Of a stretch of 64,000 bases of DNA, positions 16,932 through 26,121 are shown one piece after another (the stretch's first letter is position 1; each line of letters begins with the position of its first letter). Location: positions 124,001 to 188,000 of the forward strand of contig NZ_SMAK01000002.1 of assembly GCF_004346195.1 (NCBI RefSeq). Direction: 5' to 3'. The stretch comes from Tepidamorphus gemmatus. Its GTDB lineage: Bacteria; Pseudomonadota; Alphaproteobacteria; Rhizobiales; Tepidamorphaceae. Below the pieces are notes generated by a model, which was not told the DNA's origin, searched no databases, and worked only from the letters and a program-made list of their open reading frames with translations. Position numbers and translations under genes: made by a program.

Positions 16932-17707
16932 GCTGGCTGGGTCTTGAGGGAAGGACCGCCGTGGTCACCGGCGCGGGCGGCGGCATCGGCCAGGCCGTTT
17001 CTGCCGCGCTGGCGGCGGAGGGCGTGCGCGTCGTGCTGCTCGACCGCGACATTGCGCGCGCCGAGGACCTGGCTACCGCGCTCGGCGGCGCCGCCGTCGC
17101 GCTGCGCTGCGAACTGACCGAGCCCGAGCAGCTCGCCGAAGCCGCCGCGCGGGTCGAGGCCGAGGGCGGCGCCGACATCCTCGTCAATTCGGCGGCGATC
17201 CTGCGACCCGGCACGCTCGACACGCTCGCCGAGGCGGACTGGTCGGCGATGCTGGCGGTGAACCTGACGGGGAGCCTCGCCGCCTCACAGGCCTTCGGCC
17301 GGGGCATGCTGGCACGCGGCCGCGGCTCCATAGTCCACATCGCGTCGATCGCGGCCAGCCAACCGCAGCCGGCGAGCGGCGCCTATTCGGCGTCGAAGGC
17401 GGCGCTGGCGATGCTGTCGCGGCAGCTCGCCTACGAGTGGGGTCCGCGCGGGGTGCGCTCGAACTGTGTCAGCCCTGGGCTCGTGATGACGCCGATGTCG
17501 GCGGCCTTCTATGCCGATCCCGAGGTCAGGGCGAAGCGGGAATCGATGGTGCCGCTGCGCCGCATCGCGACGCCGGAGGACGTGGCTGACGTCACGCTCT
17601 TTCTTGCGTCCGACCGCGCCTCCTATATCACCGGCCAGGAGATGGTGGTGGACGGCGGCCTGTCGCAGAGCCTGATGGGGCTGGTGCCGAGGCCCGGCTA
17701 TGCGTGA
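16928..17707 (+). CDS. SDR family oxidoreductase
   Basis: A 259-residue classical SDR: TGAGGGIG cofactor motif, ILVNSAA (variant of NNAG), catalytic Ser in HIASIAAS, YSASK Tyr/Lys and a C-terminal VVDGGLSQ. It is translationally coupled to the upstream flavoprotein, so the two should act on consecutive steps, one oxidising a hydroxyl and the other a ring or chain C-C bond (inference). Ends 31 bp from the convergent livF stop. Confidence 0.9.
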   Translation: MSWLGLEGRTAVVTGAGGGIGQAVSAALAAEGVRVVLLDRDIARAEDLATALGGAAVALRCELTEPEQLAEAAARVEAEGGADILVNSAAILRPGTLDTLAEADWSAMLAVNLTGSLAASQAFGRGMLARGRGSIVHIASIAASQPQPASGAYSASKAALAMLSRQLAYEWGPRGVRSNCVSPGLVMTPMSAAFYADPEVRAKRESMVPLRRIATPEDVADVTLFLASDRASYITGQEMVVDGGLSQSLMGLVPRPGYA

Positions 17708-17738
17708 GGCGCTGGTCACCGGCGGGCGCCCGCCCGGA

Positions 17739-18461
17739 TCAGGCCGCGTCCTCGATGTGGCCGCCGAGGAAGAGTTGTCCGACGCGCGGATCGGCGAGGA
17801 GCTTGTCGGCCCGGTCGTGCATGCGCGTCTGGCCGAGCTCAAGCACCAGGCCATAGTCCGACACGGCGAGCGCTGCCTTGGCGTTCTGCTCCACCATCAG
17901 GATGGTCACGCCCTGGTCGCGCAGGCGGATGAGGGTCTGGAACACCTCCTGCACGAGGTTGGGCGACAGGCCGATCGACGGCTCGTCGATCAGCAGCAGC
18001 TTGGGATCGAGAAGCAGCGCGCGGGCGACCTCGAGCTGCTTCTGCTGGCCGCCGGACAGCTCGATCGCCTTCTGGTCGCGCCGCTCGCGCAGCATCGGAA
18101 ACTGGTCCATGACCTCCTCGATGCGGCGACGCACCTTGGCCTGGTCTTTCGAGGTGATGCCGCCGAGCTCGAGATTGTGAAATACCGAGAGCTGCGGCAC
18201 GACGTTGCGCCCCTGCGGCACGTAGGTGACGCCGCGCGCGATCATCTCGGCCGGCTTGCGGCGCGTCACGTCCTCGCCCTCGAGCAGGATCTGGCCGGAA
18301 TGGATTGTGAGTAGGCCGAAGATGGCCTTGAACACTGTCGACTTGCCGGCCCCGTTCGGCCCGATGATGGTGGTGATCGACGCCCTCGGGATTTCGAAGC
18401 TGGTGCCGTTCAGGATCGTGATGCGGCCGTAGCCGCCGGTCACGTTCTTCAGTTCCAGCAT
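17739..18461 (-). CDS. livF: Branched-chain/organic-acid type ABC transporter ATPase (LivF)
   Basis: A 240-residue ATPase of the HAAT (Liv) family. Walker A is GPNGAGKS, signature LSGGQQKQ, Walker B LLLIDEPSIGLSP and the H-loop region follows. The C-terminus is the short LivF type. Energises import with LivG. It is the last gene of a livK-livH-livM-livG-livF operon on the minus strand. Such importers take up amino acids but also aromatic, alicyclic and dicarboxylic acids; within a catabolic island the latter is more likely. Confidence 0.95.
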   Translation of the reverse strand: MLELKNVTGGYGRITILNGTSFEIPRASITTIIGPNGAGKSTVFKAIFGLLTIHSGQILLEGEDVTRRKPAEMIARGVTYVPQGRNVVPQLSVFHNLELGGITSKDQAKVRRRIEEVMDQFPMLRERRDQKAIELSGGQQKQLEVARALLLDPKLLLIDEPSIGLSPNLVQEVFQTLIRLRDQGVTILMVEQNAKAALAVSDYGLVLELGQTRMHDRADKLLADPRVGQLFLGGHIEDAA

Positions 18462-18462
18462 G

Positions 18463-19209
18463 TCAGCCCCCCAGATAGGCGTCGATGACGGTCTGGTTCG
18501 TCCGGATTTCCTCCGGTCTTCCTTCGGCGATCACCTCGCCCTGCGCGAGCACGATGATGCGTGTGCACATCGACATGACGAACTCCATGTTGTGCTCGAT
18601 CACGACGAAGGTCGTGCCGTGCTCGCAGTTGTAGGTCATCAACCGTTCCTTCAGATGCGCGAGCATGGTCAGGTTAACCCCGCCCGCCGGCTCGTCGAGC
18701 AGGACGATGTCGGGGCCGGCCATGAAGGCCATCGCCGCGTCGACCAGCTTCTGTTGGCCGTAGGAAAGCGAGCCGGCCTCGGTGTCGCGGTAGGGGGTCA
18801 GGCGGAAGAACTCGATCAGCTGCTCCGCCTTCTTCGTCAGCCCGGCATCGCTCGGGCCGAACAGCCGCGACAGCATCGTGCCCTCGTGCTCTTGGCCGGC
18901 GAGGATGACGTTGTCGAGCACCGTCATCTTCGGGAACACCGAGAGCTGCTGGAAGGTGCGGCCGACGCCCATCAGCGACAGGTCTGCCGGGCGGACGCCG
19001 TCCGTCGACCTGCCCTTGATCTCGCAGTGGCCCGAGCTCGGCCTGAGCTGGCCGAGGATGCAGTTGAACAGCGTCGACTTGCCCGAGCCATTGGGGCCGA
19101 TCAGACCGAGGATCTCGCCCCTCTTCACGTCGAAGCTGACATTGTTGACGGCGCGGATGCCGCCGAACTGCTTCGACATGTTGCGGACGGACAGGACCGT
19201 CTCCGTCAC
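18463..19209 (-). CDS. livG: Branched-chain type ABC transporter ATPase (LivG)
   Basis: A 248-residue ATPase with Walker A GPNGSGKS, signature LSYGQQK, Walker [14 protein letters not shown] and the LivG-type C-terminus. The GTG at 19209 overlaps the livM stop (GTGA) and has GGGGGTG upstream, which decides the start. Pairs with LivF under the LivHM permease. Confidence 0.95.
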   Translation of the reverse strand: MTETVLSVRNMSKQFGGIRAVNNVSFDVKRGEILGLIGPNGSGKSTLFNCILGQLRPSSGHCEIKGRSTDGVRPADLSLMGVGRTFQQLSVFPKMTVLDNVILAGQEHEGTMLSRLFGPSDAGLTKKAEQLIEFFRLTPYRDTEAGSLSYGQQKLVDAAMAFMAGPDIVLLDEPAGGVNLTMLAHLKERLMTYNCEHGTTFVVIEHNMEFVMSMCTRIIVLAQGEVIAEGRPEEIRTNQTVIDAYLGG

Positions 19210-20180
19210 AGCTGCACCCCCTGCTCGATGTCGCGGCGAGCCTCCTGCCCCGGCTTCATCCAGTCGTAGAGCTTGCGGCCGAGGCCAATGAGACCGCCGG
19301 GCGAGTAGACCATCAGGACGATGACCAGCACTGCGTAGATGATGAGGTAATAGCCCTCGGTGAAACGCAAGACCTCGGGCAGCAGGATGACGACGGCAGC
19401 GCCTAGCATCGGGCCGAAGAAGTAGCCGGCGCCACCTACCACCACCATCAGCAGGAGCTTGAGCGAATGGATCAGGCCGAAGCTGCTGGGCTCGATGAAC
19501 TGGACCAGCGGCGACTGGAGCGCGCCGGCAAGGCCGGCGAACGCCGAGCCGAAGGCGAAGGCGAGCAGCGTCTGGCGGCGAATCTTCAGGCCCAGGCTCT
19601 CGGCGCGGATCGGATTCTCGCGCAACGCCTTGAAGGCGCGCCCCCAGGGCGAGCGCAGGATCCACCACATGACTCCCGCCGCGAGAAGGAAGCAAACGAG
19701 GGTAAAATAGTAGAACTGGAGGTTCTTCATGGTGGAGAAGCCGAAGAAGTCAGGCCGCGGCATGCCCACCAGCCCGAACGAGCCGCCGGTGATCTCCTCC
19801 TCGTTGCGCAGCACGAGGAACAGCAGGGTGTTGAAGGCGAGCGTGACGAAGGCGAGGAAGTGGTGCTGCACACGCAGCGCCGGGTAGCCCAGCATCAGCC
19901 CGATGAGGAAGCAGGCCGAGATCGACGCCACAGCGGCGAAGAGCCAGTGTATGCCGGCGAGCGTCATCAGCGCCGTGACATAGGCGCCGATGCCCATGAA
20001 GCCTGCCTGCGCCAGCGACACCTGGCCAGCGTAGCCGAGCGTCAGGTTGAGCCCCATGGCGGCGATGGAGAACAGCAGCCATGAGGAGAGCGTGTAGATG
20101 ATGTAGTTGCCCTGACCGATGGGCGCGACAATCAGCGCGGCGACGCCGATGCCGACGAGCAGGCGTCTCAACGGGATCAT
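19206..20180 (-). CDS. livM: Branched-chain type ABC transporter permease (LivM)
   Basis: A 324-residue permease with about nine TM helices and LivM signatures ([21 protein letters not shown] split over helix 2-3; the cytoplasmic EAA-like loop [18 protein letters not shown]). The true start is the ATG at 20180, which overlaps the livH stop (ATGA). A much longer open frame upstream lies over livH and livK and is not part of the gene. Confidence 0.94.
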   Translation of the reverse strand: MIPLRRLLVGIGVAALIVAPIGQGNYIIYTLSSWLLFSIAAMGLNLTLGYAGQVSLAQAGFMGIGAYVTALMTLAGIHWLFAAVASISACFLIGLMLGYPALRVQHHFLAFVTLAFNTLLFLVLRNEEEITGGSFGLVGMPRPDFFGFSTMKNLQFYYFTLVCFLLAAGVMWWILRSPWGRAFKALRENPIRAESLGLKIRRQTLLAFAFGSAFAGLAGALQSPLVQFIEPSSFGLIHSLKLLLMVVVGGAGYFFGPMLGAAVVILLPEVLRFTEGYYLIIYAVLVIVLMVYSPGGLIGLGRKLYDWMKPGQEARRDIEQGVQL

Positions 20181-21055
20181 ACCGTGCGTCCTTCCGAGGT
20201 TCCCAGCAGACCCTGGGGGCGTACCAGGATGATGACGATGAGCAGGATCAGCGGCACGGCGTTGCGATATGCGGCCGAGATGTAGACCGCCGAGAGATTG
20301 TCGATGACGCCGATCAGCAGGCCGCCGGCCAGTGCTCCGCGGATCTGGTTGAAGCCGCCAACGATGGCGGCAATGAAGGCAACCAGGCCGAGTGTCTCGC
20401 CGTTGGAGAACTTCGCCAGGTAGATCGGCGAGATCAGCACCGACGCCACCGTTGCCAGGGCGGCGTTGACGAGGAAGGTGTACATCACCATCCGCTTCAC
20501 GTTGACGCCGAGAATCTCGGCGACGGCGGGGTTCTGCGCGGTGGCCTGCATGCAGCGACCAGTCCGCGTCCGGTTGAGGAAGAGTTGGAGCCCGGCGATC
20601 GCGAGCATTGAGACAGCAAGGTTGCCGAGATCCTGCACGGAGATGCTGGCGCCGGCGATGTTGTAGACCGTCTGCGGGAACACCGGCGGGAAGGGCTGCG
20701 CCGTCGCTCCATAGAACTCCTTGACGCTCTCCTTCATCAGCAGGCCCAGCGCGATCGTGGCGATGACCAGCGGCAGCGTGCCGTGCGGCAGCATGGGTTC
20801 CACGATGAGCTTCTTGAACATCACGCCGAGGATCAGCAGCGAAAGGACCAGCGCGAACAGCACCGAAGGCCACATCGGCATTCCGAGCACGGTCATCCCC
20901 ACCAGGACGAAGAAGGCCGGCAGCATGACGAACTCGCCCTGGGCGAAGTTGATCGTCTGCGAGGCCTGCCACAACAGGGTGAAGCCGACCGCCGCCAGGG
21001 CATAGATCGAGCCCGCGGCAAGGCCGGAAAGGATGAGCTGTAGGAACTCGACCAT
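20177..21055 (-). CDS. livH: Branched-chain type ABC transporter permease (LivH)
   Basis: A 292-residue permease. The N-terminus (LSGLAAGSIYALAAVGFTLLW, then NFAQGEFVML) and the segment TGRCMQATAQNPAVAEILGVN are typical LivH. It follows livK after an 81-bp gap holding a strong hairpin, which may reduce its expression relative to the binding protein. Confidence 0.95.
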   Translation of the reverse strand: MVEFLQLILSGLAAGSIYALAAVGFTLLWQASQTINFAQGEFVMLPAFFVLVGMTVLGMPMWPSVLFALVLSLLILGVMFKKLIVEPMLPHGTLPLVIATIALGLLMKESVKEFYGATAQPFPPVFPQTVYNIAGASISVQDLGNLAVSMLAIAGLQLFLNRTRTGRCMQATAQNPAVAEILGVNVKRMVMYTFLVNAALATVASVLISPIYLAKFSNGETLGLVAFIAAIVGGFNQIRGALAGGLLIGVIDNLSAVYISAAYRNAVPLILLIVIILVRPQGLLGTSEGRTV

Positions 21056-21093
21056 GGGTCGTCCTCACTGGAAGGCTCTTTGTTGGCACACAA

Positions 21094-21123
21094 CCCGGCC
21101 GGCGTGAACCAACGCCGGCCGGG
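21094..21123 (-). terminator. Strong hairpin between livK and livH
   Basis: A perfect 12-bp inverted repeat, CCCGGCCGGCGT / ACGCCGGCCGGG, with a 6-nt loop, lies just after livK. On the transcribed strand it is followed by TTGTGTG, not a full T-run. It probably acts as a partial terminator or 3' stabiliser giving more LivK than permease. Confidence 0.6.
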
Positions 21124-21136
21124 CGACCTGGCGATC

Positions 21137-22264
21137 TCAGTTCGGCGGCAGGACGGCCTTCACGGTCTGCTTGCCGCCCTCGACGACGACGAAGAAGCTC
21201 TCGCGCGACATCTCGCCGGTATCGTCCCAGCTCGTGTCCATCAGGACGCCAGGGCATTCGGCGGCCGTCAGCGTCAGCCCGTGCATCTTGTCGGCGAAGG
21301 CCTGGCGGTCGGTGCTGCCGATCATCTCGGTCACGCACTTGATCGTCCATGCCGACGTGTAGCCCTTGATGGCGTTGTGGTCGGGCGTGTAGTTGTACTT
21401 CGCCTTGAAGCGGGCCACCATCTCGGAAACAGCGGGAATGCCGGCATCGGCGGTGAGTCCGACATGGCCCATCGCCCCGTTGGCGGCATCGCCCGCCAGC
21501 TCGATCACCTTGGCGCCGATCAGCGTGGTCTCGCCGATCATCGGCAGGCCGATCGACTGCTTCTGGGCCTCGCGCAGGAAGCGGGCGCTCTCCTCCTCGG
21601 TCAGGTAGACGAAGACGGCGTCGGCGCCGGAGTTCTTGGCCTTCAGCACGTCGGCCGAGAAGTCGGTCTGGGCCTGCTCGGTGGGCACGTCGGCAACTAT
21701 CTCGAAGCCGTAGATCTTGGCCTGCTCCATGAAGGCGCCGTAGCCGCCCTTGCCGAACTCGGTGTTGGCCCACACGATGGCCACCTTCTTGATGCCCATC
21801 TCCTCGGCCATGTACTTGGCCACCTTCGGCATGCCCTTCTGCGACCCGAAGGCGGTGCGGAAGATGTAAGGGTTGCCCTTCTGCGTGATCGACGGCGCCT
21901 CGGAGCCGGTGAACTGCGGAATGCCGGCCTGCTGGGCGACCAGCATGTTCACGACGGTCGAGGACGAATACACCGTGCCGGTGATGACGTAGACGCCCTC
22001 GTCGATGGCCTTCTGCACCATCGCGCGGCTGACCTGCGGATCCGTCTGGCTGTCATATTCGAGGAGCTGGACCTTCTCGCCGAGAATGCCGCCGGCGGCG
22101 TTGACCTCCTCGAAGCCCAACTTGACGCCGTCACGGAAATTCGTGCCCGCGGCAGCGCCGGGGCCCGAAAGCTCCACGATCGACCCGATCTTGACGTCGG
22201 CCATCGTGGGCGGCGCCGACAGAGCCAGCACGACGGCGCTTGTTCCCAACAGCTTGCGAAGCAT
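21137..22264 (-). CDS. ABC transporter substrate-binding protein (LivK-like)
   Basis: A 375-residue periplasmic binding protein of peptide-binding fold type I. The ATG at 22264 is chosen: GGGAGG lies 7 bp upstream, and it gives a proper signal peptide (LGTSAVVLALSAPPTMA, mature end near ADVKIG). The typical GSIVELSGPGAAAGTNFRDG and GLEEVNAAGGILG-like segments follow. Serves LivHMGF. The ligand cannot be named. Its promoter should lie in the 185 bp before the next gene; no AraC-type repeat was found there. Confidence 0.93.
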   Translation of the reverse strand: MLRKLLGTSAVVLALSAPPTMADVKIGSIVELSGPGAAAGTNFRDGVKLGFEEVNAAGGILGEKVQLLEYDSQTDPQVSRAMVQKAIDEGVYVITGTVYSSSTVVNMLVAQQAGIPQFTGSEAPSITQKGNPYIFRTAFGSQKGMPKVAKYMAEEMGIKKVAIVWANTEFGKGGYGAFMEQAKIYGFEIVADVPTEQAQTDFSADVLKAKNSGADAVFVYLTEEESARFLREAQKQSIGLPMIGETTLIGAKVIELAGDAANGAMGHVGLTADAGIPAVSEMVARFKAKYNYTPDHNAIKGYTSAWTIKCVTEMIGSTDRQAFADKMHGLTLTAAECPGVLMDTSWDDTGEMSRESFFVVVEGGKQTVKAVLPPN

Positions 22265-22449
22265 GGATTTACCTCCCTGTGAGTTCCGGATGTACATCGA
22301 CCGCCCCCGCGACCATCCGGACGCCGCGGAAAGCAGAAGCGGGCTGGGAATCGCTTCGATTGCAAGGCGGTCCGTCGGCAGCAAAAGCCGGCCCAGTGTC
22401 GCGATCCCGCGCATGGAGCCTCCAGTTGCTGGCGCCCATCTGTGCCGGA

Positions 22450-23274
22450 CTATCCCACCCGATCAGCCTCTATCGTCCTTACCCCCATCAGCATCTCGGC
22501 GAGCAGCACGGCCTGCGCATTGAACATGCCCGACCCCGGCATCGTACCGCAGCCGACCGACCGCGCCGCCGCGATCAGCGGCGGGATCGCCGGCCGGGTG
22601 ACGACGTCGGCGACGAACTGATCCGGCGCCAAGAGTTCGACGCACACCGGCAACGGGTCGCCCTCGCCCATGCCGAGCGGCGTCGCGTTGGCCACCAGCG
22701 CGAAGCCGCGCGGATCGGTACCGCCGACGCGGGCGCGGCCCGGGAAGGTGACGTTGAGCCGCTCGATCAGCGCGTCGCGGCGCGCCGTGTCGATGTCGTG
22801 GAGCGCGAGCTCCGAGGCGCCGCGTGCGAGAATTTCGTAGGCGATCGCGGATCCCGCCCCGCCCGCCCCGACGAGGAGTGCGGTCTTGCCGGCAACGTCG
22901 AAGCCCTCGGCGGCGATGCCGTCCATGTAGCCCACGCCATCGGTCGCGTCACCGACCCAGGCGTCGCCATCACGGACCAAGATGTTGACCGCTGCCGCCG
23001 CCCTGGCGCGCGCCGTCACGCGCTCACAGAAGTCGAGGCACGCCCCCTTGTGCGGCACCGTGACGACGATGCCGCCGCAGTTCTGCATCGACCTTGCCTG
23101 GGCGAGCCACCCGGCGAGATCTTCGGGCAGCACGTGGACCGGCACGACCATGCCGTTGTAGCCGCGGTCGGCCATGATCTGGCTCAGTGACGCGGGCGAC
23201 TTCACCTGGCCGATGGGATGCCCGATGACGGGGAAGATCCTGGTCTCGCCGTCGATCCTGAGCGGTGCGGTCAT
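22450..23274 (-). CDS. Shikimate dehydrogenase-like oxidoreductase (catabolic paralogue)
   Basis: A 274-residue AroE/quinate dehydrogenase family protein. The catalytic Lys (VTVPHK) and Asp (TDGVGY), the Asn of AVN, the cofactor motif GAGGAGSA and the C-terminal Gln (GMFNAQAV) are present. In the substrate-carboxylate site the canonical S-x-S-P is V-K-S-P (GHPIGQVKSP), so the first serine is lost. With its catabolic setting this points to a substrate other than shikimate itself. ATG at 23274 has GGGGG six bases upstream. A putative AraC-type repeat lies 80-106 bp upstream. Confidence 0.85.
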   Translation of the reverse strand: MTAPLRIDGETRIFPVIGHPIGQVKSPASLSQIMADRGYNGMVVPVHVLPEDLAGWLAQARSMQNCGGIVVTVPHKGACLDFCERVTARARAAAAVNILVRDGDAWVGDATDGVGYMDGIAAEGFDVAGKTALLVGAGGAGSAIAYEILARGASELALHDIDTARRDALIERLNVTFPGRARVGGTDPRGFALVANATPLGMGEGDPLPVCVELLAPDQFVADVVTRPAIPPLIAAARSVGCGTMPGSGMFNAQAVLLAEMLMGVRTIEADRVG

Positions 23275-23353
23275 TCAAATCCCCCAAGGCTGCCGGCCGA
23301 TCGGACGGGCAGCCGCATGCGAACGACGAAACCATGCCGCCATCCAGCGAGAA

Positions 23354-23380
23354 ATGGACGATAGGCTCGAATGGTTGGAC
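23354..23380 (-). promoter_or_regulatory. Putative AraC-type direct repeat, shikimate-dehydrogenase-like gene promoter
   Basis: Read towards the gene at 22450-23274 the site is GTCCAA-N15-GTCCAT, with the two hexamers 21 bp apart, identical in layout to the NIPSNAP site. It sits between the stop of the epimerase gene and the start of the target. Confidence 0.6.
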
Positions 23381-24261
23381 TATTCGGCACGTGTCGCTCC
23401 CCGCAGGGCGGCCAGCGACCGGGCGATTCCGTCCTCGATGGTCGTGACGGGTTGATCGCCGTACGCGGCCGGAACGGGATCCGAGGCCAGGTCCGCGGGT
23501 ATCCGCAGCGGCGGCCCTTCCACGCGGATACCGTCCCATCCGGTCTGGCGCACAAGCTCGGTAATGAAATCGTCCATCTCGCGCGTGTCGCCGGCCATCG
23601 TCAGCGCCTCGGCACCGGCCGGCGGACGGGCGATCGCCGCGGCGAGCAGCCGCGCCACATCCTCGACGTGAACGAACCCGACGCGGCCGGAAAAGCGGAT
23701 CGTCACCGGTTCGCGGCGCAGCGACGCGGCGATGGCGATGGATGGCCCCGCCGCGATCCCCGAGCTGACGCCGGGTCCGTAGACGACGTAGGGCCTAAGC
23801 CCGAGGCTCGGCACCCCGTGGTCGAGCCAGTAGGCGCGGGCCACGCCCTCGACCGCCAGCTTGCTTGTGCCATAGATCGTCATAGGTTTCGGATGCGCAG
23901 CATCCTCGGGCCCGAACACCCCGGCCGTGCTCAGATAGGCGACCGGCAGGCGGCGCTCCCGGGCGGCCTCGAACACGTTGATGCTGCCGATCACGTTGAC
24001 CCGCGCGCCGAGCAGGGGGTCGCGGGCGCAATCGACCGTCATGAGGCCGGCGAGATGCACAATGCCGTCGCACCCTTCCACGGCGCGGGCGACAGCGTCC
24101 GTGTCGGTCACGTCGCCGGATAAGATCTCCACCGCCGCCGGCAGCGCATCCCCTTGCGGCCGAAGGTCGAAGATGCGGACCGCATGGCCGGCGGCCAGCA
24201 GCGCGGCGATCGTCGGCCGGCCGACGAAACCCGACCCGCCGGTGACGAGGATCCGGCTCAT
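23380..24261 (-). CDS. NAD(P)-dependent epimerase/dehydratase family (extended SDR)
   Basis: A 293-residue extended SDR: TGGSGFVG cofactor motif at the N-terminus, LAGLMTV, the active-site Ser/Thr in YLSTAGVFG, and YGTSK catalytic Tyr/Lys, then LRPYVVYGPG. Such enzymes epimerise or dehydrate sugars, or oxidise/reduce a hydroxyl. The ATG at 24261 overlaps the stop of the upstream flavoprotein (ATGA), so the pair is co-translated. Substrate unknown. Confidence 0.88.
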   Translation of the reverse strand: MSRILVTGGSGFVGRPTIAALLAAGHAVRIFDLRPQGDALPAAVEILSGDVTDTDAVARAVEGCDGIVHLAGLMTVDCARDPLLGARVNVIGSINVFEAARERRLPVAYLSTAGVFGPEDAAHPKPMTIYGTSKLAVEGVARAYWLDHGVPSLGLRPYVVYGPGVSSGIAAGPSIAIAASLRREPVTIRFSGRVGFVHVEDVARLLAAAIARPPAGAEALTMAGDTREMDDFITELVRQTGWDGIRVEGPPLRIPADLASDPVPAAYGDQPVTTIEDGIARSLAALRGATRAE

Positions 24262-25988
24262 GCAGCCTGGCTCCGCGGCGCGGCGCCGGCTCGCGCCGCG
24301 GCGTGACGCCCCGCGATCGCGCCGAAGACAATGGCAGGACCAACCGTGATGCCAGGTCCGGGATAGACGCCGCCCATGATCGACTGGAGGTCGTTGCCGC
24401 AGGCGTAGAGCCCCTCGATCACCGACCCGTCGCGGCGCAGCAGCCGGGCATTCTCGTCGCCGACGAGGCCGGTCGCCGAGCCGATGTCCCCCGGCCACAG
24501 CCTGACGGCGTAGAACGGTGCGGTCTCCAGCTTTCCGAGCGTCGGGTTCGGCCCGTGCGCGGGATCGCCGTTGGCCTTGTCGTAGACCGTCGTGCCACGC
24601 CCGAAATCCTCGTCGACGCCGGTCTCGGCGTAGCGGTTCATGCGCGCCAAGGAATCCTTCAAACCCTCCGCATCGATGCCGAGCTTCGCGGCGAGCTCGT
24701 CGAGCGTCGCGCCCGCGGTAAGATAGCCATCGTTGAGGTAGGGCCTGATGTCGGCGCCGCCGGGCCGGATCATGCCCATGCCGTACTTCGCCAGCGCCCT
24801 GGCGTCGGCGATCAGGTAGGCGGGGATGTGCGAACCGTCCCTGTTGGCCGCGAACTGAGCAGCTCCGAACAGGTGATAGCTGGTCGCTTCGTTGACGAAG
24901 CGGCGGCCGTCACGTCCGACCGAGATGATGCCGGGTTTGGAACGGTCGAAGACGAAGTGCGGAAAAACGGCCATCGTGCCATCCGGCCGGCGGCGATGCG
25001 AGCACGGCGCCCAGAAGCAGGGCTGTGCGGCGTCTTCCCCGTGATAAGCGCCCAGCTCGAAGGCGAGGTCGTGCAGCGCGCCTGTGTGCCCGGGCGCCGA
25101 CGGGCTGAGTTCCGGCACCGGCTGCGGCAGTTTCTCCCGCCGCATCTTCGGATGCCGGGCGAAGCCACCCGTGGCGAGCACGATGCCGCCGCGGGCAGAA
25201 ACGCGACGCGTCGTATCGTCCTGGCGCAGCGTCAGGCCGGTCACAACCGAGCCGGTCGCCTCGAGCGCGACGGTCTCGGTTTCGGTCAGGATGTCGACGC
25301 CGAGGCGCAGCGCCGCGGCCAGCATCCTGCCGATCAGAGCGTTGCCCATCAGCAGGCGAGCATCGCGTCCGTAACGCAGCCGCGAAAGACAGTACTTGCC
25401 GATGATGTGCGCCGAGTAGACGGCCGACTTCAGCGACTTGCCCATCGCCATTAGGTGCGGGATGTCGTCGCGATCGACCATCATGCCGCCGAGGATGGTG
25501 AATTCGGGGATGGGCGGGCGAATGAGCTTCAGCGTATTGCCGAGCACGTCGGCCTGGAATGGTTCGGGCTCGAGCGCTCGACCGCAGGGCGTAGCGCCCT
25601 CCAGCTCGTAGAGATAGTCTGGGTGGAACGGCCGCGGACGGAACCTTACCTCGGTGCGCCGCTCCAGTTCGGCGACGACGTTCGGGCCGGCCCGAAGGAA
25701 CGCCTCGCGCATTGCCCGGGGCGAGCGGTTGCCGACCGCGCGGTCGAGGAAGCCAGCCACCTTCTCGAAGCTGTCTTCGGCGCCGACCGTGGCCGCGTGG
25801 TGGGTGAGCGGTATCCAGGTTGTCGCGGCTGAATAGGCCGAGGTTCCCCCAAGATACTCCGTCCGCTCGACGAGAAGCACGTCAGCTCCCTGCAGCGCGG
25901 CGAAAATCGCTGCAGACATGCCGCCGGCGCCGGAGCCCAGAACCACAACATCGTACTCCTTCGCGATGTCAGTCAACGTGCGATGCAT
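24258..25988 (-). CDS. FAD-binding dehydrogenase, KstD/fumarate reductase flavoprotein family
   Basis: A 576-residue flavoprotein, second of three paralogues. FAD motif GSGAGGMSAA at residues 18-27, GGTSAYSAATTWIP after it, the strand motif GGIVLATGGFA, and the C-terminal GNDLQSIMGGVYPGPGITVGP region. Differs from the other two in a longer N-terminus and in SAATTW where they have SGG, which lies in the active-site region, so it may use a different substrate. Divergent from the Gfo/Idh/MocA gene across a 133-bp promoter region with inverted repeats. Confidence 0.9.
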   Translation of the reverse strand: MHRTLTDIAKEYDVVVLGSGAGGMSAAIFAALQGADVLLVERTEYLGGTSAYSAATTWIPLTHHAATVGAEDSFEKVAGFLDRAVGNRSPRAMREAFLRAGPNVVAELERRTEVRFRPRPFHPDYLYELEGATPCGRALEPEPFQADVLGNTLKLIRPPIPEFTILGGMMVDRDDIPHLMAMGKSLKSAVYSAHIIGKYCLSRLRYGRDARLLMGNALIGRMLAAALRLGVDILTETETVALEATGSVVTGLTLRQDDTTRRVSARGGIVLATGGFARHPKMRREKLPQPVPELSPSAPGHTGALHDLAFELGAYHGEDAAQPCFWAPCSHRRRPDGTMAVFPHFVFDRSKPGIISVGRDGRRFVNEATSYHLFGAAQFAANRDGSHIPAYLIADARALAKYGMGMIRPGGADIRPYLNDGYLTAGATLDELAAKLGIDAEGLKDSLARMNRYAETGVDEDFGRGTTVYDKANGDPAHGPNPTLGKLETAPFYAVRLWPGDIGSATGLVGDENARLLRRDGSVIEGLYACGNDLQSIMGGVYPGPGITVGPAIVFGAIAGRHAAARAGAAPRSQAA

Positions 25989-26040
25989 GAGGCCCCCAAC
26001 CCGGCTTTCCCCACCGGACGCGACCCACTATGAACGATTG

Positions 26041-26055
26041 TTGAATCACATTCAA
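26041..26055. promoter_or_regulatory. Inverted repeats in divergent promoter
   Basis: TTGAAT-CAC-ATTCAA is a perfect 6-bp inverted repeat in the AT-rich gap between the divergent flavoprotein and Gfo/Idh/MocA genes; a second, weaker one (AAGAA-N7-TTCTT) adjoins it. A likely operator, possibly for the IclR regulator encoded two genes to the right (inference). Confidence 0.45.
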
Positions 26056-26121
26056 GAATGAAAAGTTCTTCCGTTTCCCTTGAAATGCGACTATCCATTC
26101 ATCCGGTCCGAGGAGGAGCAC

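Noticed and set aside
19206-21773. 855-codon minus-strand frame read as one large fusion
   Set aside because: Only its last 324 codons match a family (LivM); the rest overlaps livH and livK in the wrong frame.
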